Assembly (NCBI RefSeq): GCF_001687585.2
Contig: NZ_CP016537.2
Location: 2,452,001-2,516,000, forward strand
Direction of reading: 5' to 3'
DNA from: Planococcus halocryophilus
GTDB taxonomy: Bacteria; Bacillota; Bacilli; Bacillales_A; Planococcaceae
DNA length: 64,000 nucleotides
A program made the translations under genes and the position numbers. Shown here one piece after another: positions 26,364 through 35,475 of this stretch; position 1 is the stretch's first letter; every line of letters begins with the position of its first letter. The notes under the pieces were generated by a model, which saw only the letters and a list, made by a program, of their open reading frames with translations, ran no database searches and was not told where the DNA came from.

Positions 26364-27728
26364 ATGACAAGCCAGTGGATCAGCCAGTTGCAAAACACAA
26401 TAAAAACAGATCAATATTCAACTAGCGTTAGCGAATTATATCGACATAGCCACGATGAATCCGATCACCCACCTGTAGAACCTGAGATTGTTTGCTTCCC
26501 AGAATCCACGGAAGATGTGTTAGCAATTATGAAAATTGCTCGTGAAGCATCAGTTGCTATTACGCCTTTTGGCATAGGTTCTGGTTTAGAAGGGCAAGCG
26601 ATTCCCATAAAGGGCGGTATCTCACTTAATTTCGAACGCATGAATCAAGTGGTGAAATTTTCACCAGAAGATTTACTGGTAACAGTCCAACCTGGTATCA
26701 CTCGCCTTCAACTGAATCACATCATTAATCGGCATGGATTGCAATTTCCGATTGACCCAGGTGCCGATGCCACAATTGGTGGGATGACAGCTACGAATGC
26801 CAGCGGTACAACCGCAGTTCGTTATGGTGTTATGCGAGATCAGATTGTCGATTTGGAAATTGTGTTAGCAGATGGCACCCTTCTACATACCGGAACAAAA
26901 GCAAAAAAATCGTCTTCAGGCTATCATTTGACGGGGCTGTTTACTGGGTCCGAAGGAACGCTTGGCATCATTACAGAAATCACGTTAAAACTTCATGGAA
27001 TTCCTGAGCATACAATTGCTGCTAGCTGCACATTTGAGACACCTCATCAATGTGCAGAAGCGGCTCATATGATCTTGCTTAGCGGCATTCCTGTTCAACG
27101 CATGGAATTTGTTGATGCATACAGCATTGCGAAAGTGAACGACTACGGCAATTACGGACTTCCTGAAAAGCACTCGTTATTTTTTGAGTTTGCTGGCATG
27201 AAAAGTGCAGCGGAAGAAGAAGCTGCACTAGCACAGGAATTGTTAACAGATATGAATTGCGAAAACTGGCGGATTGCGGCGGATTCGGAAGAACGAGCAT
27301 CGATTTGGAAAGCGCGTCATGAAATGGCTTATGCTTACCGGCATCAAGCAGGTATGACAATTACTGGTGGGGACGTATGCGTTCCTATATCTAAGCTTCC
27401 CGAACTGATTGATTATGCTCGTGACCTTATTTCCGAAAGTGGATTAGAAGGTGGTGTTTTAGGTCATATTGGAGATGGTAATTTTCATACTTCAATTGCT
27501 TATGATGCCAAAGACCCTAAGCAGCAAATTGCTGCCGAAACGATTAATGAAAAACTTGCTTATCGCGCCATCGAACTCGAAGGAACATGCACAGGTGAAC
27601 ATGGTGTCGGCCTCGGAAAAATGAAATATCAAGATGCAGAACACGGAGCCGCTGTTGCCATTATGAGAAACATGAAGCAAATGCTAGATCCGAATAATTT
27701 ATTAAATCCAGGAAAAATATTCACATAA
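26364..27728 (+). CDS. FAD-linked oxidase, GlcD-like (glycolate or D-lactate dehydrogenase)
   Basis: 454 residues, full length for the GlcD/D-lactate dehydrogenase group. The FAD-binding PCMH domain has I-T-P-F-G-I-G-S-G-L-E-G, D-P-G-A-D-A-T-I-G-G-M-T-A-T-N and G-L-F-T-G-S-E-G-T-L-G-I-I-T. The cap domain has H-I-G-D-G-N-F-H and C-T-G-E-H-G-V-G. It oxidises a 2-hydroxy acid to the 2-keto acid. AAAGGAGATG precedes the ATG. Divergence from the GntR-TRAP operon and closeness to malate synthase favour glycolate to glyoxylate, but D-lactate is possible. GlcE and GlcF partners are absent from the window. Confidence 0.85.
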   Translation: MTSQWISQLQNTIKTDQYSTSVSELYRHSHDESDHPPVEPEIVCFPESTEDVLAIMKIAREASVAITPFGIGSGLEGQAIPIKGGISLNFERMNQVVKFSPEDLLVTVQPGITRLQLNHIINRHGLQFPIDPGADATIGGMTATNASGTTAVRYGVMRDQIVDLEIVLADGTLLHTGTKAKKSSSGYHLTGLFTGSEGTLGIITEITLKLHGIPEHTIAASCTFETPHQCAEAAHMILLSGIPVQRMEFVDAYSIAKVNDYGNYGLPEKHSLFFEFAGMKSAAEEEAALAQELLTDMNCENWRIAADSEERASIWKARHEMAYAYRHQAGMTITGGDVCVPISKLPELIDYARDLISESGLEGGVLGHIGDGNFHTSIAYDAKDPKQQIAAETINEKLAYRAIELEGTCTGEHGVGLGKMKYQDAEHGAAVAIMRNMKQMLDPNNLLNPGKIFT

Positions 27729-27762
27729 AAGCCAGCATAGAGTCTATCTCTGCTGGCTTTAA
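27728..27762. terminator. Terminator after GlcD-like gene
   Basis: Stem AAAGCCAGCA / TGCTGGCTTT; also close to the end of the convergent LytTR gene. Confidence 0.8.
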
Positions 27763-27781
27763 GCTTGTATTTAGTTGGAAA

Positions 27782-28432
27782 TTAGAAACCGAGTCGCTCT
27801 CTGACACTAGCGGTATAATTTTGGCTAACGGGTAAAATCGAGCCGTCTCTTAGTGTCAACTGATAGTTTGATGCAATGTCTCGAGAAATCTCTTCTATAT
27901 AATCAATATTCACGATATAAGATCGATGAATCGGTAAAAAACTATCTGGCAATTGATGCTTTAAGTTTTTCAATGTATGTATTGCACAATAAGCTTCATC
28001 GTCTGTATAAAACCATGTTTTCTTTTGGCTGCTTTCAATATGAGAAACTTTATTTACAGAAACAGGACGCCAAGTATCTTCATACTTTCCTGTTAGAAAT
28101 CGGATTGGTTTGTTTTTACGAACTAAATAATCCGGCGGCAAAATAATAACAAGTACGCTTTCTTTTTCTCCTAGCTTGACTGGATAGCCAATGCCGTAAT
28201 AAGGGGTTCCGAAGATAGACTCTTCGACAAACATTTCAATTCGTTGTCCTTCTTTTTTTGCACGTGCAGCAATACTACCGGGAAGCACTGCCTGGCCTTC
28301 TCGAATCTGCAAGTCATGAACTCCCGCTTTATAGTAGATATAGCTACCTTCTACCGCAATTGCAATCGATGCTTCTTTCGGAATCCAATCCCCTATGATA
28401 AAACCCATTTGTTCTAATATCGTATTTTCCAT
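27782..28432 (-). CDS. LytTR-family DNA-binding regulator
   Basis: 216 residues from the ATG at 28432 (GGGGAG upstream). The C-terminal ~95 residues are a LytTR domain: I-E-S-S-Q-K-K-T-W-F-Y-T, then F-L-P-I-H-R-S-Y-I-V-N-I-D-Y-I-E and the final L-R-D-G-S-I-L-P-V-S-Q-N-Y. The first ~120 residues are not a receiver domain and could be a small sensor domain; they contain V-E-G-S-Y-I-Y-Y. LytTR proteins bind paired direct repeats, and a 20-bp tandem repeat lies just upstream, between this gene and malate synthase. It probably controls itself and aceB. Confidence 0.82.
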   Translation of the reverse strand: MENTILEQMGFIIGDWIPKEASIAIAVEGSYIYYKAGVHDLQIREGQAVLPGSIAARAKKEGQRIEMFVEESIFGTPYYGIGYPVKLGEKESVLVIILPPDYLVRKNKPIRFLTGKYEDTWRPVSVNKVSHIESSQKKTWFYTDDEAYCAIHTLKNLKHQLPDSFLPIHRSYIVNIDYIEEISRDIASNYQLTLRDGSILPVSQNYTASVRERLGF

Positions 28433-28460
28433 CCCCGACTCCCCTTTCAAATGTGTTTAT

Positions 28461-28500
28461 CGTCAAATACTCGCTTTTGTCGCCAAATATTCTTTTTTGT
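28461..28500. promoter_or_regulatory. 20-bp direct repeat, probable LytTR binding sites
   Basis: Two adjacent 20-base units (28461-28480 and 28481-28500) share 16 of 20 positions, including CAAATA-TC and TTTTGT. They lie 28 bases upstream of the LytTR gene and about 95 before malate synthase. The two-turn spacing fits LytTR pairs, though the bases differ from the published AgrA and ComE boxes. Confidence 0.5.
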
Positions 28501-28595
28501 CCTTATTAGAAGACAGTTAGAATTTTCTGTTATATATTAATATACATCAAAACAAACTGTATTAATACAGGAGATTAAATTTTTTTCAGAAAGGG

Positions 28596-30197
28596 ATGAT
28601 TTGTTTGTTAACAAAATCGACGATGACGATAAAAGGTGAAGAAGTTCCAGGAATGGAAACAATTTTAACTCCTGAAGCATTAGACTTTATTGAGAAACTG
28701 CATACTAATTTCGACAAACGACGCGTTAAGCTTTTGGAAAAGCGACAAGTACGTCAAAAAGAAATTGATGCTGGAAAAAAATTAGACTTTTTGCCAGAAA
28801 CGAAACATATACGCAATAACAATTGGACGATTGCTCCGCTTCCTGAAGATATGAAAGACCGCCGTGTTGAAATTACAGGTCCGACAAACCGTAAAATGCT
28901 TATTAATGCGTTAAATTCTGGAGCCAAAATGTTTATGGCAGACTTAGAAGATGCTACTGCACCCAACTGGTTTAATGTCATTGACGGCCAAATCAACTTA
29001 CGAGATGCGGTTCGGCGACAAATTGATTTTGAAGCTGCTGAAACTGGAAAAAAATATGCATTAAATGAAAAAACGGCAGTTTTAATGGTTCGCCCTCGTG
29101 GTTGGCACTTGATGGAGAAAAACATACTTATTGATGGACAACCGATTTCCGGTAGCTTAGTCGATTTCGGATTATACTTTTTCCATAATGCTAAGGAATT
29201 GATTGAACGCGGAACAGGTCCTTATTTCTATCTTCCAAAAATGGAAAGTCATTTAGAAGCGCGTCTTTGGAATGATGTTTTCGTTTTCGCACAAAATGAA
29301 TTAGGGATTCCTCAAGGGACGATACGCGCAACCGTATTGATTGAAACTATTATGGCCGCTTTTGAAATGGACGAAATTTTATACGAATTACGCGAACATT
29401 CAGCTGGTCTAAATTGCGGTCGTTGGGACTATATTTTCAGTGTCATCAAACGAATGCGCAATTTACCAGAATACATTTTCCCGGATCGTTCACAAGTAAC
29501 CATGACAGTCCCGTTTATGCGAGCTTACACACAATTGTGTATTAAAACGTGTCACAGACGCAATGCACCGGCGCTTGGCGGAATGGCAGCACAAATTCCC
29601 GTTAAAGGAAATGACGAAGCCAATGCCGCGGCTTTTCAAAAAGTGGCTGAAGACAAACGGCGTGAAGCCATGGACGGTCATGATGGAACGTGGGTTGCAC
29701 ACCCTGGAATGGTCGCGGTCGCGATGGAACAGTTTGATGAGCACATGCCTATACCAAACCAAATTGATAACAAACGCGAAGACGTTCAAGTTACTGCGGA
29801 ACAATTGGTAGAAGTGCCAACTGGAACCATTACAGAAGAGGGATTACGCTCAAACATTTCAGTCGGCATTCAATACATTGCTTCCTGGTTATCGGGAAAT
29901 GGCGCGGCTCCTATTCATAACTTAATGGAAGATGCTGCAACTGCTGAAATTTCCCGCTCCCAAGTATGGCAGTGGATTCGCCATCCTAAAGGTGTTTTAG
30001 AGGATGGACGAAATATCGACCTTCCTTTGTTCCATGCAGTGATTGAAGAAGAAACGGCTAAGATCCAACAACAGGTTGGCGAAACAAGATATTCAACCGG
30101 TAATTATGCGGAAGCCCGTAAGTTGTTTACAAATCTTACTTTAGAAAGTGAATTTGCTGAATTTTTGACACTGCCAGGTTATGAAAAGCTAAACTAA
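28596..30197 (+). CDS. aceB: Malate synthase A
   Basis: About 530 residues, the usual length of malate synthase A. Signatures are [19 protein letters not shown] and [14 protein letters not shown]. It condenses glyoxylate with acetyl-CoA to malate. The start is uncertain: AAAGGG runs straight into the ATG at 28596, while the TTG at 28605 has better spacing. No isocitrate lyase gene is in the window, so the glyoxylate here may come from the GlcD-type oxidase. Confidence 0.92.
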   Translation: MICLLTKSTMTIKGEEVPGMETILTPEALDFIEKLHTNFDKRRVKLLEKRQVRQKEIDAGKKLDFLPETKHIRNNNWTIAPLPEDMKDRRVEITGPTNRKMLINALNSGAKMFMADLEDATAPNWFNVIDGQINLRDAVRRQIDFEAAETGKKYALNEKTAVLMVRPRGWHLMEKNILIDGQPISGSLVDFGLYFFHNAKELIERGTGPYFYLPKMESHLEARLWNDVFVFAQNELGIPQGTIRATVLIETIMAAFEMDEILYELREHSAGLNCGRWDYIFSVIKRMRNLPEYIFPDRSQVTMTVPFMRAYTQLCIKTCHRRNAPALGGMAAQIPVKGNDEANAAAFQKVAEDKRREAMDGHDGTWVAHPGMVAVAMEQFDEHMPIPNQIDNKREDVQVTAEQLVEVPTGTITEEGLRSNISVGIQYIASWLSGNGAAPIHNLMEDAATAEISRSQVWQWIRHPKGVLEDGRNIDLPLFHAVIEEETAKIQQQVGETRYSTGNYAEARKLFTNLTLESEFAEFLTLPGYEKLN

Positions 30198-30216
30198 ACT
30201 ATTGGAGGAGATCAAA

Positions 30217-30345
30217 ATGAAAAACACTCAAACTTTCGAAACGCGTACAAAAAAAGAATGTCGGGAATGTGGCTGTGAAATCAAAGAACGCCGCGAATCT
30301 ATTATTTATGAATGTGAACGTTGCATTGCCAATGTAGAAGAATAA
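30217..30345 (+). CDS. YhfH-like small zinc-ribbon protein
   Basis: 42 residues from the ATG at 30217 with GGAGGAG 6 bases upstream, 19 bases after the malate synthase stop. Two Cys pairs (C-R-E-C-G-C and C-E-R-C) form a four-cysteine zinc knuckle as in the Bacillus YhfH family. Function unknown. The spacing suggests co-transcription with aceB and a terminator follows at once. Confidence 0.75.
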   Translation: MKNTQTFETRTKKECRECGCEIKERRESIIYECERCIANVEE

Positions 30346-30350
30346 CCCAA

Positions 30351-30387
30351 AAGAGGAAAACCAGTAAATATGGTTTTCCTCTTTTTT
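30351..30387 (+). terminator. Terminator after aceB and YhfH-like gene
   Basis: Stem AAGAGGAAAACCA / TGGTTTTCCTCTT followed by TTTT. Confidence 0.88.
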
Positions 30388-30389
30388 CG

Positions 30390-30995
30390 TTAGTATGTTA
30401 TTTTCTCTAATAATGTCTGTTGATTGTTAAATTGAATTTTGCCGATTTTCCCTGCTGTTGGTACGATAGCCTCGCCATCAAAATTAAACGTTTCGAGTTC
30501 ACCTGTTTCGGGTTCAAACAGTACTTGGAATGTGAAAGTATACAAAGTCTTCTCAATTTCATTTTGGGTGATTTTAATATTAGCCGTGCTTAGTTTGTAT
30601 TCATGATCTGACAAACTATACATAAAAGCATCTGTATTCTTAAATGTATCATACGCATTTTCAGTAAAATACGAAGCATACGTATCGCTCATGTAATCGA
30701 TTAAAGCTTCGTATTCAGATGAACTTAGCCAAGCGTTGTATTGTTCCTCATCCATATCGCCTGTTTGAGTTTCCATTGCAGCCTTCCACAATTCGCGGTA
30801 TTTTTTGTCGGGACCGTTAAATTGTTTTTCAATGACAGCTTGAATGGTCGCTTTGTCTTTTTCAACTGAACCCATTGTTTTTTCAGTTTCTACTTTTTTT
30901 GCTTCACCATTTCCTGAACAACCGGCAATGAGTAAAAAAGAAACGAACACTAGTAGCAACCCGATAATTCTTTTATTCTTTGTTAAAATGGCCAT
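30390..30995 (-). CDS. Hypothetical lipoprotein
   Basis: 201 residues with a lipoprotein signal: a K-N-K-R start, a hydrophobic run and L-I-A-G-C. The mature part is polar, begins S-G-N-G-E-A-K-K and has a strand-rich second half (Y-T-F-T-F-Q-V-L-F-E-P). It resembles the many Bacillales lipoproteins of about this size with an NTF2-like or DUF domain, but no family can be named. It stands alone. A TTG or GTG alternative start is not needed. Confidence 0.7.
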   Translation of the reverse strand: MAILTKNKRIIGLLLVFVSFLLIAGCSGNGEAKKVETEKTMGSVEKDKATIQAVIEKQFNGPDKKYRELWKAAMETQTGDMDEEQYNAWLSSSEYEALIDYMSDTYASYFTENAYDTFKNTDAFMYSLSDHEYKLSTANIKITQNEIEKTLYTFTFQVLFEPETGELETFNFDGEAIVPTAGKIGKIQFNNQQTLLEKITY

Positions 30996-31117
30996 ACGTT
31001 ATTCCCCCTTTTATTCTCATTTCACGCTTTTCACAAAAAAGTAATTCTCTATTATACGAATCTCCGATCAAGAAGTTTCCTTTTTCTTACAACAAATGCT
31101 TTGGTCTCCTAAAATAA

Positions 31118-31162
31118 AAAGCTACCCCAAAAGTCAGTGCTCATGACTTTTGGGGTAGCTTT
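31118..31162 (-). terminator. Terminator of small stress gene 31168-31461
   Basis: Nineteen-base stem AAAGCTACCCCAAAAGTCA / TGACTTTTGGGGTAGCTTT with a 7-base loop. Confidence 0.88.
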
Positions 31163-31167
31163 AAGTT

Positions 31168-31461
31168 TCACTCTTGATTAGATGATTTAAAACGGTACCG
31201 TGTATCTTCTTCGAGTTTATTGAAAACTTCGATATAGCGTGTTCCGCCTTGTTCACGCTCGTTCGGTGTATCCTCGCCTTCTAAAATTTCGTCGAGTGGT
31301 CGTGCTTCGGGCTCAATGATTACCGAATCATAATCGTCCATCAACCCTTGGAGTTCAATGTAGTTTTCAATTTCTTTGTCTTTTTTCACTTCTTCAAATA
31401 GTCGGTCTGATTCGTCCTGTGTTAAATCTACGTATCCGACTGTGATCTGTTGCTTTTCCAT
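31168..31461 (-). CDS. Small acidic hypothetical protein, probable SigB regulon member
   Basis: 97 residues, strongly acidic and soluble, beginning M-E-K-Q-Q-I-T-V-G-Y. The family is not recognised. AGGAGG precedes the ATG. A perfect-looking SigB promoter lies 40-66 bases upstream, which is the main hint of a stress role. Confidence 0.7.
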   Translation of the reverse strand: MEKQQITVGYVDLTQDESDRLFEEVKKDKEIENYIELQGLMDDYDSVIIEPEARPLDEILEGEDTPNEREQGGTRYIEVFNKLEEDTRYRFKSSNQE

Positions 31462-31500
31462 TTTACAACCTCCTGTAGCTAGTCCGTTATTTCTTATTCC

Positions 31501-31527
31501 ATACCCTTTAGACTAAAATACATAAAC
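31501..31527 (-). promoter_or_regulatory. SigB-type promoter of gene 31168-31461
   Basis: Minus strand: GTTTAT (31522-31527), 15-base spacer, GGGTAT (31501-31506). Confidence 0.65.
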
Positions 31528-31612
31528 CTACGTCATTCACTTACTGGAAGATATCGCTATTTTCCGCTATGATGAAAGCTATAGAAAAAATGAGAACCGG
31601 AGTTGATTTTTT

Positions 31613-32272
31613 TTGCGCGTAGCCATATTCGATTTTGATGGAACATTGTATTCAAAAGAAACTTTCCAGTTAATGATGAGTCATTTAAAAAATCATCCTG
31701 AACATAGCACACGCTACCGTCAATTTTACCGGACCATAATGCCACCTTATATTGGTCATCGACTAAAAATTTATCCTGAATGGAAAATGCGTGAACGTTC
31801 TGTTCAAGCTTATTTGTCTTCGTTGGAAACTTTCACAAAAACTGAACTCGAACAATTTTTCGGTGAGATTGCAGATCGTATGCACGGGGATATGAATCCA
31901 ACGGTGGTGGAGCGCTTAAAAGAACACGTAGCTAATAATGATTACGTCATGCTCGTTTCTGGAGCCTTCACTCCATTACTTCACGCAGTGACAAAACAAT
32001 TGCCGATTATGACCATTATCGGGACAGAAATTCTTTATAACAATAATATTTTAGATCATCAAACTCCATTGTCACATGTCCAAGGTCAGCTAAAAACGAA
32101 AAAAATCAAAGAAGCACTAGAAGGATGGGACATTGACTGGGCCAACAGTTATGCATACGGGGACAGCCCTTCCGACTTACCTGTACTTGAACTTGTCGGT
32201 CATCCTGTAGCGGTGCGTCCAAAGCCAAAATTAAGAACAGTTGCAGAACGTCGCAACTGGGAAATTATTTAA
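31613..32272 (+). CDS. HAD-IB family phosphatase
   Basis: 219 residues starting at a TTG (31613) with CCGGAG about 11 bases upstream; no in-frame ATG precedes the catalytic motif. HAD motif I is A-I-F-D-F-D-G-T-L-Y at the very start, motif II V-S-G-A-F, and motif IV Y-A-Y-G-D-S-P-S-D-L-P near residue 180. The helical cap after motif I and the HAD-IB layout resemble SerB-like phosphatases. The substrate is unknown. It is a single gene ended by a terminator shared with pcp. Confidence 0.8.
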   Translation: MRVAIFDFDGTLYSKETFQLMMSHLKNHPEHSTRYRQFYRTIMPPYIGHRLKIYPEWKMRERSVQAYLSSLETFTKTELEQFFGEIADRMHGDMNPTVVERLKEHVANNDYVMLVSGAFTPLLHAVTKQLPIMTIIGTEILYNNNILDHQTPLSHVQGQLKTKKIKEALEGWDIDWANSYAYGDSPSDLPVLELVGHPVAVRPKPKLRTVAERRNWEII

Positions 32273-32276
32273 GCAC

Positions 32277-32309
32277 GAAAAAACGGACCGCAAATTGCGA
32301 TCCGTTTTT
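32277..32309. terminator. Bidirectional terminator HAD gene / pcp
   Basis: Stem AAAAAACGGACCGCAA / (T)TGCGATCCGTTTTTT with one mismatch between convergent genes. Confidence 0.85.
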
Positions 32310-32918
32310 TCATGCTTCGTCTAACACTTCAATACAAATTTGAATGCCTTTAACAAGATCCTCATGTGACCAACTAGGAATCCGACCGTGTTGGATTGCC
32401 AATTCATGTGATGCGGGAATGTGAATAAAACCTGTTTTCAATGTAGGGTTATTATGTTTGGCATAATGCAATCCCTCATACATAACGTTATTACATAGAT
32501 ATGCACCAGCCGTATTTGAAATTTCTGCTGGCAAGCCATTAGTTAGTAAATGATCAACCATTTTTCGAACGGGTAAGGTAGACATATAAGCTGCCTCTCC
32601 TTCTTGTCGAATCGGCTCATCAACAGGTTTATTGCCTTGATTATCAACATCTCCATCTTTGACATTCAAGGCGATCCGTTCTGGTGTAATTTTATAGCGT
32701 CCCGCAGCAAGTCCTAGCGATATAACAGCATCTGGATTTTCTTCTTTAATAAATTTAAGCAAAAATTCTCCAGACGAATTAAAGTCCACAGGCATAATTT
32801 TGCCGACCACTTGATAATTGCCGATTATTTTCTCATCTAGCGCTTCTACTATTTTCATTGTCGGGTTGACCGTATAATCCAAAAATGGTTCAAAGCCAGT
32901 TAACAGTAATTTTCTCAA
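32310..32918 (-). CDS. pcp: Pyrrolidone-carboxylate peptidase
   Basis: 202 residues. Peptidase C15 motifs are the opening L-L-L-T-G-F-E-P-F, the catalytic Glu region I-T-P-E-R-I-A-L-N-V, the Cys region S-N-T-A-G-A-Y-L-C-N and the His segment T-G-F-I-H-I-P. It removes N-terminal pyroglutamate from peptides in the cytoplasm. It stands alone with a good upstream ribosome site. Confidence 0.93.
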   Translation of the reverse strand: MRKLLLTGFEPFLDYTVNPTMKIVEALDEKIIGNYQVVGKIMPVDFNSSGEFLLKFIKEENPDAVISLGLAAGRYKITPERIALNVKDGDVDNQGNKPVDEPIRQEGEAAYMSTLPVRKMVDHLLTNGLPAEISNTAGAYLCNNVMYEGLHYAKHNNPTLKTGFIHIPASHELAIQHGRIPSWSHEDLVKGIQICIEVLDEA

Positions 32919-33103
32919 TAAGATCTCCTCCTAATCACTATTATACGCATCCCCTTTTTCTTGCCCACCCCTCTCTTTTATAGGTTTTAAATTGTCAGAA
33001 AATATAAACATTAAATTTATTGAAAAATAACTTCCCAAATGTTTTTCCTTGTGTTAAAATTCATTAAAATGAATAAAAATGCAATAACACAGGAGGAATA
33101 TAC

Positions 33104-33883
33104 ATGATTAAGAAACTATCATTTATCACTTTATTTGCATCATCTGCATTAGTGCTAGGGGCTTGCGGAAGTTCAAGTGAAGAAGATACAGGATCTTCAG
33201 AGAAAAAAGAAGTATTGGAGATGGGAACATCTGCAGAATTCGCACCATTTGAATCTCGTAACCCCGAAGGCGATATTGTTGGGTTCGATATTGACCTCGC
33301 AAACCACATAGCAGACGAATTAGGTTACGAACTTGAAATTACAGATATGAAATTTGATGGCTTGATCGGTGCTTTGCAAAATGATCGAGTAGATATGGTC
33401 ATTGCTGGCATGTCGGCAACTGACTCTCGTAAAGAGAACGTCGATTTCTCTACTGAATACAATCATTCTGGCGAAATGTTCGTTACAGCGAAAGATTCAG
33501 GGCTTACGAGTCTCGAAGCTTTAGAAGGTAAAACGGTTGGTGTTCAACTTGGGACGATACAAGAAGAAGGCGCGAAAAGCATCATCGCTGACGAAGGCAT
33601 CAACTTTGAATTGAAAGCTTTAGACGATTCGGGCGCATTAATCCAGGAAATTTTATCTGGTCGCATTGATGCTGCTTATATTGACAAACAAGTAGCGCTT
33701 GGCTACATCGAAGCACAAGACCTTGGTGCATTTGACGATCCAACAACAGCTTCACCAGGCATGGCTGTCGCTTTCCCTAAAGGCAGCGAGCTTTTAGAAG
33801 ATGTTAACGGCGTACTCGCTGAAATGGAAGAAAGCGGCAAATTAGATGAACTAAAAGAAAAATGGCTATCTGAAGAAGAGTAA
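33104..33883 (+). CDS. Amino-acid ABC transporter substrate-binding lipoprotein
   Basis: 259 residues with lipobox L-G-A-C (Cys21). Type-3 periplasmic-binding motifs are F-A-P-F-E and G-D-I-V-G-F-D-I-D-L-A. D-M-V-I-A-G-M-S-A-T follows, then T-V-G-V-Q-L-G-T-I-Q-E. The fold binds polar or basic amino acids. GGAGGAATATAC precedes the ATG. It is first of a three-gene operon with a permease and an ATPase of the ArtPQM/GlnHPQ kind. The specific amino acid cannot be told. Confidence 0.9.
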   Translation: MIKKLSFITLFASSALVLGACGSSSEEDTGSSEKKEVLEMGTSAEFAPFESRNPEGDIVGFDIDLANHIADELGYELEITDMKFDGLIGALQNDRVDMVIAGMSATDSRKENVDFSTEYNHSGEMFVTAKDSGLTSLEALEGKTVGVQLGTIQEEGAKSIIADEGINFELKALDDSGALIQEILSGRIDAAYIDKQVALGYIEAQDLGAFDDPTTASPGMAVAFPKGSELLEDVNGVLAEMEESGKLDELKEKWLSEEE

Positions 33884-33911
33884 ACTTACCTGTAGAAAAG
33901 AGTTGTAACTT

Positions 33912-34571
33912 ATGAACCTGGATTTCTCTCAAATAGTCCCCTATATCCCTTTCATGCTAGAAGGGATATGGGCAACTTTAAAATTCGTATTTTTTGCTAT
34001 CATTCTTGGATCTATTCTTGGAACATTATTGGCTTTGTTTAAAATTGGCAGCATCAAACCTTTACGTTGGTTTGCGGATGCCTATACATCGATTTTTCGT
34101 GGAACACCACTAATCCTGCAATTGATGATTATTTACTTTTCCACTCCCCAGCTAACCGGATATGATATTTCAGCTTTCCTGTCCGCAATTCTGGCTTTTG
34201 GATTAAATTCATCCGCCTACATATCGGAAATTATCCGTGCCGGCATACAAGCAGTAGATAAAGGACAAACGGAAGCTGCACAAGCTCTTGGAGTGCCCTA
34301 CCGTTCGATGATGAAAGACATCATTTTGCCCCAAGCTCTGAAAAACATTTTGCCTGCACTCATGAATGAATTTATCACTTTAACCAAAGAATCTGCCATC
34401 GTTTCGACCATTGGCTATCTCGATCTCATGAGACGTGCACAAGTAGTAGGAGCTGATTTGTTCCGTAATTTCGAGCCGTTGTTATTTGTCGGATTCATCT
34501 ACTGGTGTCTTGTAATGGGCTTAACGATGATTGGTAGAGTGTTTGAACGGAGGCTGAAACAAAGTGATTAA
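33912..34571 (+). CDS. Amino-acid ABC transporter permease
   Basis: 219 residues, about five membrane segments, with the polar-amino-acid HisM-type signature F-R-G-T-P-L-I-L-Q and the EAA loop [10 protein letters not shown] near residue 120. It forms the membrane channel with the ATPase encoded next. Its end overlaps the ATPase start by eight bases. No clear AGGAGG lies before the ATG; GAAAAGAG is the nearest site. Confidence 0.92.
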   Translation: MNLDFSQIVPYIPFMLEGIWATLKFVFFAIILGSILGTLLALFKIGSIKPLRWFADAYTSIFRGTPLILQLMIIYFSTPQLTGYDISAFLSAILAFGLNSSAYISEIIRAGIQAVDKGQTEAAQALGVPYRSMMKDIILPQALKNILPALMNEFITLTKESAIVSTIGYLDLMRRAQVVGADLFRNFEPLLFVGFIYWCLVMGLTMIGRVFERRLKQSD

Positions 34572-35286
34572 TGTACAAAATTTATACAAGAAATTCGGCA
34601 CCAATGAAGTACTTAGTGATATTTCAGCTACCGTGAAAAAAGGTGAAGTCGTTTCAATAATCGGTCCTTCTGGTTCCGGTAAATCGACTTTCCTACGTTG
34701 TTTAAATTTGTTAGAAGTACCGACTGCTGGAACTATTGAAATTAACGGCAAAAGTTTGACCGCTTCTAATAAAAATATACACAAAATTCGCCAAGAAATT
34801 GGGATGGTGTTTCAGCACTTTCATTTATTCCCTCATTTAACGGTACTTGAGAATTTAACTTATGCCCCGATAAAAGCAAAAGGTATCAAAAAAGCAGAAG
34901 CAGAAATGAAAGCTCGTCTTTTACTCGAACGTGTCGGCTTATCTGAAAAAGAAAAGGCATACCCAAATAGCTTGTCAGGCGGTCAGAAACAACGTGTAGC
35001 AATTGCTCGTGCGTTGGCAATGGAACCGGAACTGATGCTGTTTGATGAACCGACATCGGCACTTGATCCTGAAATGGTTAAAGAAGTGCTCGACGTAATG
35101 AAAGACTTAGCACAATCAGGTATGACAATGGTTGTCGTCACGCATGAAATGGGCTTTGCTCGCGAAGTTGCAGACCGCGTGTTATTTTTAGATCACGGTG
35201 TACTAGTCGAAGAAGGTCAACCTGTTGAATTTTTCAGCAATCCAAAAACTGAACGCGCAAAAGATTTTCTGGATAAAGTATTGTAA
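34564..35286 (+). CDS. Amino-acid ABC transporter ATP-binding protein
   Basis: 240 residues with a GTG start at 34564, overlapping the permease by eight bases; GGAGG precedes it. Walker [10 protein letters not shown], signature L-S-G-G-Q-K-Q-R, Walker [13 protein letters not shown] and switch His in V-V-T-H-E-M are all intact. It powers uptake by the two upstream proteins. GlnQ/ArtM type. Confidence 0.94.
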   Translation: MINVQNLYKKFGTNEVLSDISATVKKGEVVSIIGPSGSGKSTFLRCLNLLEVPTAGTIEINGKSLTASNKNIHKIRQEIGMVFQHFHLFPHLTVLENLTYAPIKAKGIKKAEAEMKARLLLERVGLSEKEKAYPNSLSGGQKQRVAIARALAMEPELMLFDEPTSALDPEMVKEVLDVMKDLAQSGMTMVVVTHEMGFAREVADRVLFLDHGVLVEEGQPVEFFSNPKTERAKDFLDKVL

Positions 35287-35306
35287 TAGGTGTCTTTTAG
35301 GTATTT

Positions 35307-35356
35307 GTAAAGACTGTAGACAAATCGATTTATTCGATTTTGTCTACAGTCTTTTT
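35307..35356 (+). terminator. Terminator of amino-acid ABC operon
   Basis: Stem AAGACTGTAGACAAAATCGA-like: AGACTGTAGACAAA / TTTGTCTACAGTCT with inner CGAT/ATCG pairing, then TTTTTT. The GACTGTAGACAAA arm also occurs at 44678. Confidence 0.88.
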
Positions 35357-35475
35357 TGTTGGAAACGAATCGCTCTAGTATTTGTTCATTTGATGCTCAA
35401 ATGTCGAACGTATCCCTCACCTTTCACATGTTATAATCGAATCTGGGAATCTTGCAGAAAACAGAGGTGAAAAAT

